A stretch of DNA of 64,000 bases. Origin: Paenibacillus sp. OV219 (GTDB lineage: Bacteria; Bacillota; Bacilli; Paenibacillales; Paenibacillaceae). The position numbers and the translations under genes were made by a program. Location: positions 1 through 64,000 of the forward strand of contig NZ_FOCJ01000006.1 of NCBI RefSeq assembly GCF_900110075.1, given 5' to 3'. The stretch's first letter is position 1, and each line of letters begins with the position of its first letter. The notes beneath the pieces are model-generated. The model did no database searches, was not told where the DNA came from, and was given only the letters and a program-made list of their open reading frames with translations. Positions 16,565-24,219 of this stretch are shown one piece after another.

Positions 16565-16764
16565 AAGAATTGCTACGCAATTCTTGCATCGTAAGCATGA
16601 ACTACAAAGAATTGCTATGCAATTCTTGCAGAGTGTCAAGAAAGTCCTCCGGACTTCTCTGCACTTTTATTAATATTTGGTGGTTCTCATCTCATCGAAG
16701 AAAAATCGATTGGGAGGTTCGACAGCCTGCAAGCATTGCTACGCAATTCTTGCATCGTAAGCAT
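16565..16764. repeat. Three AAGAATTGC-type palindromic repeats in the prs leader
   Basis: Copies at 16565-16598, 16607-16630 and 16731-16764. Copy 1 is AAGAATTGC-TAC-GCAATTCTT, a perfect nine-base dyad, followed by GCATCGTAAGCAT. Copy 2 differs in the loop (TAT) and lacks most of the tail. Copy 3 has one arm mutated but keeps the tail. In prs mRNA the first hairpin begins four bases upstream of the Shine-Dalgarno sequence. Confidence 0.8.
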
Positions 16765-16800
16765 AGTTTTTTTATATTCTTGCAACATACAGTTAGTCCC

Positions 16801-16828
16801 ATTATATCCTTTCCCTTTGTAAATTCAA
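16801..16828 (-). promoter_or_regulatory. Predicted prs promoter
   Basis: Read on the minus strand: TTGAAT (16828-16823), 16-base spacer, TATAAT (16806-16801). A start near 16794 gives a leader of about 250 bases that includes all three palindromic repeats. Confidence 0.55.
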
Positions 16829-17000
16829 AATTACCCTTACCCGTATAAAAAGAACGGTCTTGAAAAGTCTGTGTAGACTTCACTGCCAACAGCACCGCGA
16901 GGGAGTTCAATTAATGTAACACTATTGAAATGTTATCTTCATCTCGGTTTAATGAAGTAAGTCTATAATAAATCTCGACCCCCTTTTATAAATATAACTT

Positions 17001-17034
17001 AGACCCGCAGCCCGTTGCTGTGGGTCTCTTTTTT
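17001..17034 (+). terminator. Intrinsic terminator without a visible upstream gene
   Basis: AGACCC-CAGC and GCTG-GGGTCT arms followed by CTTTTTTG. The 90 bases before it (16911-17000) hold no frame, so it may mark a lost gene. Confidence 0.65.
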
Positions 17035-17045
17035 GTTGAATTCTA

Positions 17046-17296
17046 ACGGCTTGGGAATATCGAGCCTATGAATTTTGGAATAAACGTGATGGTTCTCCTG
17101 AGGAAAAAGCAAATAAGATATTAGAGGTGAAAAAGTTGCCAACCTTTGTGGTTCAAATGGAAGAAAAGCTGTTCCGTTAGCTTTATTAGGAGCAGAGGTA
17201 ACTGTATTCGATATCTCTGATGAAAACAGGAAATATGCCTTAGAATTGGCTGCAAGCGCGAATACCACTATAGAATATATTGTCACCGATATTTAG
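17046..17296 (+). pseudogene. Decayed class I SAM methyltransferase fragment
   Basis: Frame one from 17046 reads TAWEYRAYEFWNKRDGSPEEK, typical of the N terminus of small SAM methyltransferases. Coding then continues only after a frame change near 17127 as VANLCGSNGRKAVPLALLGAEVTVFDIS and ends at a stop at 17294. The glycine-rich SAM motif I (CGSNGRKA) and the acidic strand-2 end (FDIS) are clear. The segment between start and motif I is shortened, and everything after the first third of a normal enzyme is missing. It is an inactive relic. No start codon or ribosome binding site is present. Confidence 0.8.
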
Positions 17297-17452
17297 TGAT
17301 CGGCATGTTGATGCTCGTCGGCATCGTCGGCATCGTCGTCACGAATGCGGTCGTACTGCTTGATCGCGTGGAGAATTACGTTGGTTGTCTTGCCTGTTAT
17401 CTATGAACTGGTCTGGAAGAAACGAAAGGCAAAGACGGAAGAGATATTCTAA
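17296..17452 (+). pseudogene. Internally deleted RND efflux pump remnant
   Basis: Reads VIGMLMLVGIVGIVVTNAVV and LLDRVEN, the transmembrane-10/11 signature of AcrB/SwrC-type RND pumps. The frame then shifts near 17382 and resumes as LVVLPVIYELVWKKRKAK to the natural end. About 100 residues that normally separate these blocks are missing, as is the whole N-terminal 900. It abuts the methyltransferase relic directly, so at least two deletions met here. Confidence 0.75.
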
Positions 17453-17474
17453 TCACTATTGGAGAAAACGAAAG

Positions 17475-17506
17475 TGCGCACCTTTGCTGTATCGCAGAGG
17501 TGCGCA
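17475..17506. terminator. Terminator of the ricin-lectin gene (bidirectional)
   Basis: TGCGCACCT and AGGTGCGCA arms with an inner TGC/GCA pair; TTTT follows on the plus strand and TTTCGTTTTC on the minus strand. Confidence 0.75.
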
Positions 17507-17532
17507 TTTTAAGTACGATTACCATAAATAAT

Positions 17533-18966
17533 TTACTGCTTAATCAACAGCCACTTTTGCGCACCGGAGTTGTTATCCGTATAGATTTGCACGTTCGTAC
17601 CGTTCGTTGTGCCGGAGTTCGATACATCAAGTGCCTTGCCGCTGTTCGGGTTGATGAGCTTCATCGTACCGTCTGTGTTGGCGGTTATGGTCCACTTCTG
17701 TTTGGCAGCGCCGCTTGTATACGAGTAAATCTGGACATTCGTGCCGTCAGTGGTGCCTCCATTATTGACGTCCAGCGCCTTGCCGCTATTGGGGTTGATC
17801 AACCGGTACGTGCCGTCTCCATTCGAAGTGATCGTCCATTTCTGGGCATTGGTGTTATTGTCGGTATAGATTTGTACGTTCGTACCGTCGGTCGTTCCGG
17901 AATTCAACACGTCGAGCGCCTTACCGCTATTGATGTTGACGAGTTGATACGTGCTGCCCGAGACAACGCTTGTGCTCGGTAGATAGAACCAGTAGATCAA
18001 TTCACCGCTTTCACCCGGACCCGCATTCTCCGATGGAACGAATATCGAAACGACAATTGCCGCGCGACCGTTCATTGTAACATTGGCGAATTTCGGGTTG
18101 GCGAAATTAAGTGTGCTATTCGGCGTATTGATGTTAAGCTGCTCGGCATTGCCTGTTTGATAATCGTAGATAAACGTTCGGAACGAGCCGAAATCGCCGT
18201 TCGTAAATTGCCCCTCAATGAGTCCATAATTGTAGCTGCCATAACTGAGCATATCCCGTCCGCCGATGTTGCCTTGTACCCCCCAATAGAGAAGGGCGTT
18301 GTCGAAGTTCGTTTGGGCACTGCTGCTCCAGGAGTTAAAGTTCGTCACCGTGCCCCGTGCCTGGCGATCTACCGTGCAGTTGGAATAAAAGTGGAAGCCA
18401 ATATCGACAGTTGTGCTGCTGGCTGAATAAATATTTGGCGTTCCTTCTGCGCAGGTGGAGAGCTGGCGAGGAGGGTCATATGATTTGGCATAAGTTCCAT
18501 TAGACAAATTCGTCCAGCTGCTATAGTAGCGTACGCGCAAATGATTATTGGGCTCCTGCTCCCATGCAACAACGAAGCCTCCGTCTAAAGCGACGGCAAT
18601 GGTCGGCTGAGTGGCGTTGGAGCCCGAAGCGCCAGCCAAGCTTTTGACGAACGTCCAGTTTAGCAAATCTGTCGAGGTGGCGAGATTGACGCGTGCGACA
18701 CCGGATGTGTCATACGTATGATAGACGGCGATAAACGAACCGGATACGGACGGGTTTGCGATAATTTTGGCCGTGTCCATTTTGTTGCCGGTGCTGTCGG
18801 TTGCGTTATAACGTACGCCATCCGCTCCAGTAACGTTTTGCAGCAGAACTTTCAACTCTGCTCGTTTCGAGTCGGACGGGGCGGCAAAAACGTAAGCGCT
18901 TACAAGAGAGAGGGAGAGAATCGTGATGAGCATGACTGCAATCGCTGATTTCCATTTCCTTTTCAT
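17533..18966 (-). CDS. Secreted beta-propeller-like protein with C-terminal ricin B lectin domain
   Basis: A 477-residue protein from the ATG at 18966, preceded by AGAGGT; the longer frame from 19002 adds no signal. Residues 1-29 are a Sec signal (KRKWKSAIAVMLITI, cleavage near VFAAP). Residues 45-325 resemble the five-bladed propellers of sialidases and GH43-like proteins, with repeated TSTDLLNWTF and GGFVVAWEQE strands, but catalytic residues cannot be assigned. Residues 335-477 are a ricin-type beta-trefoil with three repeats sharing 'NPNSGKALDV', 'GTNVQIY' and 'QKW'. The repeats are near identical in DNA, suggesting recent duplication or conversion. It is expected to bind extracellular polysaccharide. 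Not linked to neighbours. Confidence 0.82.
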   Translation of the reverse strand: MKRKWKSAIAVMLITILSLSLVSAYVFAAPSDSKRAELKVLLQNVTGADGVRYNATDSTGNKMDTAKIIANPSVSGSFIAVYHTYDTSGVARVNLATSTDLLNWTFVKSLAGASGSNATQPTIAVALDGGFVVAWEQEPNNHLRVRYYSSWTNLSNGTYAKSYDPPRQLSTCAEGTPNIYSASSTTVDIGFHFYSNCTVDRQARGTVTNFNSWSSSAQTNFDNALLYWGVQGNIGGRDMLSYGSYNYGLIEGQFTNGDFGSFRTFIYDYQTGNAEQLNINTPNSTLNFANPKFANVTMNGRAAIVVSIFVPSENAGPGESGELIYWFYLPSTSVVSGSTYQLVNINSGKALDVLNSGTTDGTNVQIYTDNNTNAQKWTITSNGDGTYRLINPNSGKALDVNNGGTTDGTNVQIYSYTSGAAKQKWTITANTDGTMKLINPNSGKALDVSNSGTTNGTNVQIYTDNNSGAQKWLLIKQ

Positions 18967-19090
18967 GTGGATGACCTCTTTCTGTATGAAGAGTATATTC
19001 AATATAAATTATACTGCAGTAGGGATAAAAAATGTCAAAAAATGTTTGAGGTAAGTTGCGTGAAATTACAGGTTAACGTGGTTTACAATA

Positions 19091-19130
19091 AAAAAATGCC
19101 CCGTAAGGTCCATCGACCATGCAGGGCATT
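19091..19130 (-). terminator. Terminator of the cytochrome c gene
   Basis: AATGCCC and GGGCATT arms with an inner GGTC/GACC stem; on the minus strand GGGGCATT runs into TTTTT. It lies 36 bases beyond the cytochrome stop. Confidence 0.85.
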
Positions 19131-19165
19131 TGCATTTGTTTTTACTCTACTTCTGCTTGCGCTTC

Positions 19166-19570
19166 TTACTGTTTCGTCTTCAGCCAGCCGGCTAGATTAG
19201 TGATTTCATCATCGGTTAGCTGTCCCTGGAAAGCAGGCATACCGCCGCCACCTTGATGGATGCGGGTCGAGATTTCATCTACCGATAACCGGCCGCCAAC
19301 CTTTTGCAAGTTAGGACCCATGCCGCCAGACAAGTCCGCTGCATGACAGCTGACGCAGTTGCTTTTGAAAACCGTTTCGGCAGCGGCTGTATCGACGGTA
19401 CCGGCTCCGGCATTATTGTTCGTACTCGGCGTATTCGTTGAAGTATTGCTGCCGTTATTTGTGCCCGTATTATTGCTGTTGTCGTTCTTGTTCCCACCAC
19501 AAGCGCTAATTGACAAGGCGATTGTTAGCCCCGTAGCAGCAACCATCAACCATTTGGATTTGCCCATCAT
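19166..19570 (-). CDS. cccB: Lipid-anchored cytochrome c (CccB-like)
   Basis: A 134-residue monohaem cytochrome c. The lipoprotein signal ends at ISACGG with acylated Cys24. A Thr/Asn-rich linker (residues 28-57) is followed by the c-type domain with haem attachment C72-V-S-C75-H76 and the axial Met111 in GGGMPAF. Architecture equals the c-550/c-551 lipoproteins of Bacilli that shuttle electrons on the outer membrane face. It is divergent from tatC and adjacent to a membrane dehydrogenase pair, so it is the likely electron acceptor for that enzyme. Confidence 0.9.
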   Translation of the reverse strand: MMGKSKWLMVAATGLTIALSISACGGNKNDNSNNTGTNNGSNTSTNTPSTNNNAGAGTVDTAAAETVFKSNCVSCHAADLSGGMGPNLQKVGGRLSVDEISTRIHQGGGGMPAFQGQLTDDEITNLAGWLKTKQ

Positions 19571-19737
19571 CTTAAGTGCACCTCATTCTTTGTATTATTT
19601 GTCATACGTTTCCCTCATTCCTCGCACCGTATGCGGGCATTGACCACGTTTATACGCATAACGCTACCCAAGATGGACAATCTAAACATGGGACTTGAAA
19701 AATATAACAGGCGAAGCCGGAATCGAGGTGAGCGCTA

Positions 19738-20490
19738 CTGGACATTAACGAAGATGTCGTTAGGCATTTGACGGAGCTAAGGCGAAGATTGCTAATTGTA
19801 TCTGCCTGCTTCCTCGTGTCCATGTGCGGCGGCCTATATTTGTCGCCCCGCATTTTGAAGTACATTAAATCGAGCTCGACTGCAGCATCCGTCGAGTGGA
19901 ACGTGTTCTCATTCACAGATGGCTTGTTCATCTACCTGAGATGCGCATTTTTGCTGGCTATGCTTTGTACGCTGCCGATCCTTCTTTATCAGACCTGGGC
20001 GTTCGTAAGACCGGGCCTGACGCTCAAGGAGGCGAAGGGGACGCTTGCTTATGTGCCGTTCTCGTTCCTCTTGTTTCTTGGCGGCATATCGTTCAGCTAT
20101 TTCCTCGTGTTCCCGATGATGCTCCGCTTCATGATGCAGATGAACCAGACGATCGGAGCGACGGAAACGTATGGGATTGATAAGTATTTTGTCTTTCTAT
20201 TCAGCGTTGTCTTCCCGCTTGGTATTGCGTTCGAGATGCCGCTTGTCATGCTGTTCCTGACAAGACTGGGCTTACTTACTCCGGAGAGGCTGAGAACTTC
20301 ACGCAAATATGCGTATGTTGGCTTGGCCATAGTCGGCGCCAGTATATCACCGCCGGACTTTGTTTCGCATCTGTCCGTGACGGTACCGCTGTTGTTGCTG
20401 TTTGAGATCAGCGCGTTTCTGTCGAACCGGTTTGCACGGCGGCATGCAGCTGCTCCAGCGTATCCATATCCAGATCCAGGTCCCGCGTAA
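19738..20490 (+). CDS. tatC: Twin-arginine translocase subunit TatC
   Basis: About 250 residues with six membrane segments. The signal-recognition motif RHLTELRRR at the N terminus (with the Glu contacting the twin-arginine) lies partly before the first conventional start, TTG at 19768. To keep that motif translation must begin upstream, yet the open frame reaches back only to 19732. CTG at 19738 (AGGTGAG five bases before) or ATT at 19744 are the only options. Conserved PILLYQTWAFVRPGL, PLGIAFEMPLVM and ISPPDFVSHL segments are all present. With TatA it exports folded proteins. The Tat signal on the dehydrogenase small subunit downstream suggests its client. Confidence 0.9.
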   Translation: MDINEDVVRHLTELRRRLLIVSACFLVSMCGGLYLSPRILKYIKSSSTAASVEWNVFSFTDGLFIYLRCAFLLAMLCTLPILLYQTWAFVRPGLTLKEAKGTLAYVPFSFLLFLGGISFSYFLVFPMMLRFMMQMNQTIGATETYGIDKYFVFLFSVVFPLGIAFEMPLVMLFLTRLGLLTPERLRTSRKYAYVGLAIVGASISPPDFVSHLSVTVPLLLLFEISAFLSNRFARRHAAAPAYPYPDPGPA

Positions 20491-20518
20491 ATAGACGGTT
20501 TGCAAAAGGAGAATACAC

Positions 20519-20731
20519 ATGTTCAATAACATCGGTGTTTCAGGGTTACTCATTATTTTGCTAATTGCGCTCATTGTATTCGGGCCAGCCAAGCTGCCGA
20601 TGCTGGGCCGCGCTTTCGGCGACACATTGCGTGAATTCCGCAGCTCGACACGAGGAATTGTGGAGGAAGACACGATTACTGCGGCTCCGACTGACCAGCT
20701 AGAGAAAAAAGATTCCCAGAAGCTGCTGTAG
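20519..20731 (+). CDS. tatA: Twin-arginine translocase subunit TatA
   Basis: A 70-residue TatA/E protein. One N-terminal membrane helix (GVSGLLIILLIALIVFG) is followed by the FGPAKLPMLGRAFG hinge and amphipathic helix, then a short acidic tail. AAGGAG lies before the ATG, 28 bases after tatC. It forms the translocation pore with TatC; minimal TatAC systems are usual in Bacilli. Followed by a strong terminator. Confidence 0.94.
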   Translation: MFNNIGVSGLLIILLIALIVFGPAKLPMLGRAFGDTLREFRSSTRGIVEEDTITAAPTDQLEKKDSQKLL

Positions 20732-20781
20732 CAGGCGGATGAGAGGAAACACAACACAAATTCGAACAACATCGAGAAGGG

Positions 20782-20812
20782 GCCTTATCCTTAAGTGGAT
20801 AAGGCTTTTTTT
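20782..20812 (+). terminator. Terminator of tatC-tatA
   Basis: GCCTTATCC and GGATAAGGC arms, six-base loop, then seven T. Confidence 0.92.
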
Positions 20813-20859
20813 GTTAGACGGGGAAATTGCGAGTAGAGCGAAAGAAGCTGGTGTGGTGG

Positions 20860-21306
20860 ACTACATTGACTAAAGAGAGTCCCCAGGGTCACTACATTGG
20901 CGAGATATCTACGAGAAAGGCGCAAGAGAGTCCTCCAGGGTACTACATTATGAAGGGAATCCGGGAGTTTGAGCTAAAGAGAGGTACTACGTACCCCACA
21001 TAGGAGGGAATCCGGGAGTTTGAGCTAAAGAGAGGTACTACGTACCCCACATAGGAGGGAATCCGGGAGTTTGAGCTAAAGAGAGGTACTACGTACCCCA
21101 CATAGGAGGGAATCCGGGAGTTTGAGCTAAAGAGAGGTACTACGTACCCCACATAGGAGGGAATCCGGGAGTTTGAGCTAAAGAGAGGTACTACGTACCC
21201 CACATAGGAGGAAATCCAGGAGTTTGAGCAAAAGAGGGTATTACGTACCCCACATAGGAGGAAATCCGGGAGTTTGAGCTAAAGAGGGGTACTACGTACC
21301 CCACAT
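20860..21306. repeat. 51-bp tandem repeat array 1
   Basis: Seven copies whose GGTAC-type cores begin at 20983, 21034, 21085, 21136, 21187, 21237 and 21288 (steps of 51, 51, 51, 51, 50, 51). Each unit has a dyad GGTAC-TAC-GTACC, then CCACATAGGAGG, a GGAATCCGGGAG block and TTTGAGCTAAAGAG. Copies 2-5 are almost identical; the last two have drifted. Looser relatives (ACTACATTG at 20860, 20891 and 20942) precede the array and share wording with array 2 at 39546. A minus-strand open frame through it is only a product of the period being a multiple of three. Confidence 0.95.
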
Positions 21307-21372
21307 CGGTAAGCAATCCGCAGTATTAAATCAGACACAGAGAACAGTCCTGCGGACTCTCAAGGGCAAGCT

Positions 21373-21413
21373 GAAGGGCCTTATCCAATTGCGAGTAAGG
21401 CCCTTCTCTTTCT
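21373..21413 (+). terminator. Hairpin with weak T run after repeat array 1
   Basis: GAAGGGCCTTA and TAAGGCCCTTC arms, 12-base loop, then CTCTTTCT. It may terminate plus-strand transcription of the array or, on the other strand, the dehydrogenase gene that ends at 21510. Confidence 0.5.
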
Positions 21414-21509
21414 CCAGTCGTTTGTCATTCGTATGTTATTCGTTTGTCATTCGCTTGCCATTCATTTTCCATTTCTTTAACTGTACTTTCTCCAACTGAT
21501 GCAGTCCGC

Positions 21510-23225
21510 TCAAACGAGCAAGCCCCCATTTTTCCGATAGCTCAGAATGCCTTCAGCTGTCCGATAAGCGAGCGCGCCGACCGTGTCGGTCGGGTTGTAG
21601 CCGGCATTCTGTGGGAAGGAGCTTGCACCGATGACGAACACGTTGTCCGCATCCCACATCTGGCTGTAATTGTTGACCGCCGAATCTCCCGAATCTGCGC
21701 CCATAATAACCCCGCCGGTATTGTGAGTCGACTGGTACGTCATGATCTCATACGGACCTAATTCCTTCAAATAGTCGACGTGGTCCGCGCCCATTTCCTT
21801 CATAATACCCGAACATTTGAGCGCCAGAAACTTCGCCAGCTCGCGATCCTGATCTTCGAAATCGAACGTAATCCGGATAAGAGGATCGCCGAATGCATCT
21901 TTAAAGGTCGGATCAAGATCCAAGAAATGATGCTTGAAGGACATCGAAGAGCCTTGCGCGCCGATACTGAGCGTGCGGTTGGCATATTTCAAAGAATTCG
22001 TCTTAAATTCCTTGCCCCACGTAGCTGTACCCGATGGAACCGGGTTGTTCTGGATCGGCCTCGCTCCCGATTGAGTAAGCGTAATGACGCCGCCGTGGAT
22101 AAAATTCAGACTGCTGTGGTCGAAGTTATCGCCGTTATAGTCGTCGACCGATACACCAAGCGCGCCGGCGCCAGCGTATGTATTAAACTGCTCCTTCTCG
22201 AAAAAGCCAGCCGCGCTTCCCTTGATAACCTGATACGCGTAGTTTTTGCCGATAGCGCCTTTGCCTGTGGAAGGGTCGTAAGGCTTGCCAAGTCCAGAGA
22301 GCAAGAGCAGTCGTGTATTGTTGAACACATAGCTCGCTGCAACAACAATATCGGCAGGCTGGAAAATTTCTTCGCCTGTCGTCACGTCGATATACATGAC
22401 TCCGGTCGCTTTGCCGCCTTTATGTATGATCCGCCTCACATCGGAATGGCTGCGAATTTCGAATTTGCCAGTTTTGTTCGCAACAGGGATGACCGTTACG
22501 ACCGGATCGGCCTTCGCTCCGTATTCACAACCGAACCGTTCGCAGTAGCCGCAATATTGGCAGGCGACCCTGGCAATGCCATCGGGATTCGTATAGTTCT
22601 CCGACAGGTTGGCAGAGGGCATCGGATAAGGGTGCAGCTTGAGGCGCGTCGTGGCATCGGTGAACTTCTGAAGCGATGGCGACTGCTTCATTGGAGGCGT
22701 CGGATATGGATTGCTGCGCTTGCCGCCGAGCGGATTAGGCGCTCCGGATATTCCTGCCGTCTTCTCGAACTTGTCGTAATATGGCTCCAGCTCGTCGTAC
22801 GTAATGCCCCAGTCCTGAATGGACATGCCGGCTGGAAGCTTGTTCTTGCCATATCTCTCAATTGTCTTACTGCGAATCTGAAAATCATACGGCAGGAAGC
22901 GGTACGTATGCCCGTTCCAGTGGACGCCTGACCCGCCAAGCCCAGTGCCAAGCAGGAAGGAGCCGTATGAGCGCATCGGCAGGGCACGAACTTTCTCATT
23001 GCTGCGGAAGGTGATCGTTTCCTTGGACAAGTCCTGGAACAATTCGTAGCGCAGCGCATAACGCAGCTCATCATGGACCATGAAATAATCCTCGGTTTTG
23101 CGTTCCTTCCCGCGCTCAAGGCCTACGACGTTAAGCCCGGCCTTCGTTAGCTCAGCTGCAATAATGCCGCCTGACCAGCCGACGCCGGCAATGACGACAT
23201 CTGTTTTCGGTAATGTTTTTGCCAT
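21510..23225 (-). CDS. GMC-family flavoprotein dehydrogenase (gluconate 2-dehydrogenase large-subunit type)
   Basis: A 571-residue FAD-dependent GMC oxidoreductase. The FAD Rossmann motif is VVIAGVGWSGGIIAAEL (residues 10-26), the GMC signature is LLGTGLGGSGVHWNGH (near 90-105), and the C-terminal active-site region holds STHNTGG with the catalytic His and NPTDTVGALAYR. A Cys cluster (CQYCGYCERFGC near residues 219-230) is typical of gluconate/sorbitol dehydrogenase large subunits and may bind an iron-sulfur centre. No signal peptide of its own: it would be carried out with the Tat-signal small subunit encoded just upstream. It likely oxidises a sugar or sugar acid in the cell envelope and passes electrons to cytochrome c. 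Substrate unknown. Confidence 0.88.
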   Translation of the reverse strand: MAKTLPKTDVVIAGVGWSGGIIAAELTKAGLNVVGLERGKERKTEDYFMVHDELRYALRYELFQDLSKETITFRSNEKVRALPMRSYGSFLLGTGLGGSGVHWNGHTYRFLPYDFQIRSKTIERYGKNKLPAGMSIQDWGITYDELEPYYDKFEKTAGISGAPNPLGGKRSNPYPTPPMKQSPSLQKFTDATTRLKLHPYPMPSANLSENYTNPDGIARVACQYCGYCERFGCEYGAKADPVVTVIPVANKTGKFEIRSHSDVRRIIHKGGKATGVMYIDVTTGEEIFQPADIVVAASYVFNNTRLLLLSGLGKPYDPSTGKGAIGKNYAYQVIKGSAAGFFEKEQFNTYAGAGALGVSVDDYNGDNFDHSSLNFIHGGVITLTQSGARPIQNNPVPSGTATWGKEFKTNSLKYANRTLSIGAQGSSMSFKHHFLDLDPTFKDAFGDPLIRITFDFEDQDRELAKFLALKCSGIMKEMGADHVDYLKELGPYEIMTYQSTHNTGGVIMGADSGDSAVNNYSQMWDADNVFVIGASSFPQNAGYNPTDTVGALAYRTAEGILSYRKNGGLLV

Positions 23226-23243
23226 AGCTGTCTCCTTTGCTGA

Positions 23244-24089
23244 CTAATGAGCGGCGAGATGATCCTGCAGGCTGCTCGGCTCTAGCTTGCTATATCCTTT
23301 ATCAATTGCTGCTGCGTAGCTCATTTGATTGCCCGGATAACCACGCATCCGCCAACCGCCCATATTGATATTGCCGCCATAAAGCGGATCACTGTATGCG
23401 CCTTCGAGCGTGTTGGAACGAAGCGTCTTAAAGAAACTACTAGCCGAAATCGTGGTCAGCTTGGCCGTGTCGGACTCGAAGTCCTTCAGCACAGCGTCCA
23501 TTTCCTCAGGTGCAAGGGAAGCGAACCCCTTCTGGTACTTGGTGTTGCTGTAGTTGTCGAGCTCCCGAAGGCCGATCTCATAGATTTCACGCCGCTTCAG
23601 CCGGCCTTGATAGCCCTGCTCCTTCTCCCCGGAATAGAAAGGGGGGCTCATGTAATCGCGAGAGTTGAAGCCGTAGTCGCCGGCTAGCTGGTGGTCGATG
23701 AAGAACGCAATGCCAAGGCTTTTGGCGCCAGGGCCGCTGTCATCCTCCGGAAAGATGCGCTCTGCAGCGTTTTCGACGATGCGGAACTGCTCCTGTGTAA
23801 AGAACATCAAAGCTCGGTTATAGTTGCGTGCTTCCTCTGTGGCACCGCCTGTGCTCGTCGATGGAGTATTGGCGGTCGCATTATTGTTGTTGCTTGTGTC
23901 TTCTTTCTTGCCGCAGCCGATGAGCGAGCCTAACGCACCGCCAATAACGAGAGTGCCAATCGTGTAGCCGGTCGTTTTCAAAAATTTACGGCGTGAATTG
24001 CTGTGGATCGTTTCCTCGAGATCGAGCGGTTCAGTGGGTACGGGGTCCCGTGACTGTTCGGACAGGTTTTCTTGATCGGTTTGAGTCAA
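23244..24089 (-). CDS. Gluconate 2-dehydrogenase subunit 3-type protein with Tat lipoprotein signal
   Basis: A 281-residue protein if it starts at TTG 24089, which has AGGAGGG seven bases upstream; the longer frame from 24149 reads through that site. A twin-arginine signal SRRKFLKTTGY lies near residues 32-42, followed by a hydrophobic stretch and a lipobox LIGCGK. The mature domain (FFTQEQFRIVENAAERIFP, GAKSLGIAFFIDHQLAGDYG) is the gluconate 2-dehydrogenase subunit 3 fold that chaperones the flavoprotein. It is translated just ahead of the GMC gene with 18 bases between. The extra N-terminal 30 acidic residues before the RR motif are long for a Tat signal. Confidence 0.87.
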   Translation of the reverse strand: MTQTDQENLSEQSRDPVPTEPLDLEETIHSNSRRKFLKTTGYTIGTLVIGGALGSLIGCGKKEDTSNNNNATANTPSTSTGGATEEARNYNRALMFFTQEQFRIVENAAERIFPEDDSGPGAKSLGIAFFIDHQLAGDYGFNSRDYMSPPFYSGEKEQGYQGRLKRREIYEIGLRELDNYSNTKYQKGFASLAPEEMDAVLKDFESDTAKLTTISASSFFKTLRSNTLEGAYSDPLYGGNINMGGWRMRGYPGNQMSYAAAIDKGYSKLEPSSLQDHLAAH

Positions 24090-24219
24090 CTCTTGTCCCT
24101 CCTGAAATGTAATTCTTGAGCGTAAGGTTATTATTTTCCAAGTGAGCATGAATATTCATTTCGCTAGCTAGGATATGCTAAACACAACAACGAGTCTCAA
24201 GCAGGGAGGAATATGATTC

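Noticed and set aside
16692-16910. 72-codon minus-strand frame in the prs leader
   Set aside because: Its start overlaps the predicted -10 box and its Cys-rich end comes from the palindromic repeats.
20943-21203. 86-codon minus-strand frame of repeated GYVVPLFSSNSRIPSYV units
   Set aside because: It is only the translation of 51-bp tandem repeats, a multiple of three. No ribosome binding site or known domain.
20860-21306. CRISPR array
   Set aside because: The whole 51-bp unit repeats, so there are no unique spacers, and no cas genes are near. The same holds for 39546-39816.
21780-22931. 383-codon plus-strand frame
   Set aside because: Lies fully antisense to the GMC dehydrogenase and shows only Arg-rich shadow sequence with no domain.
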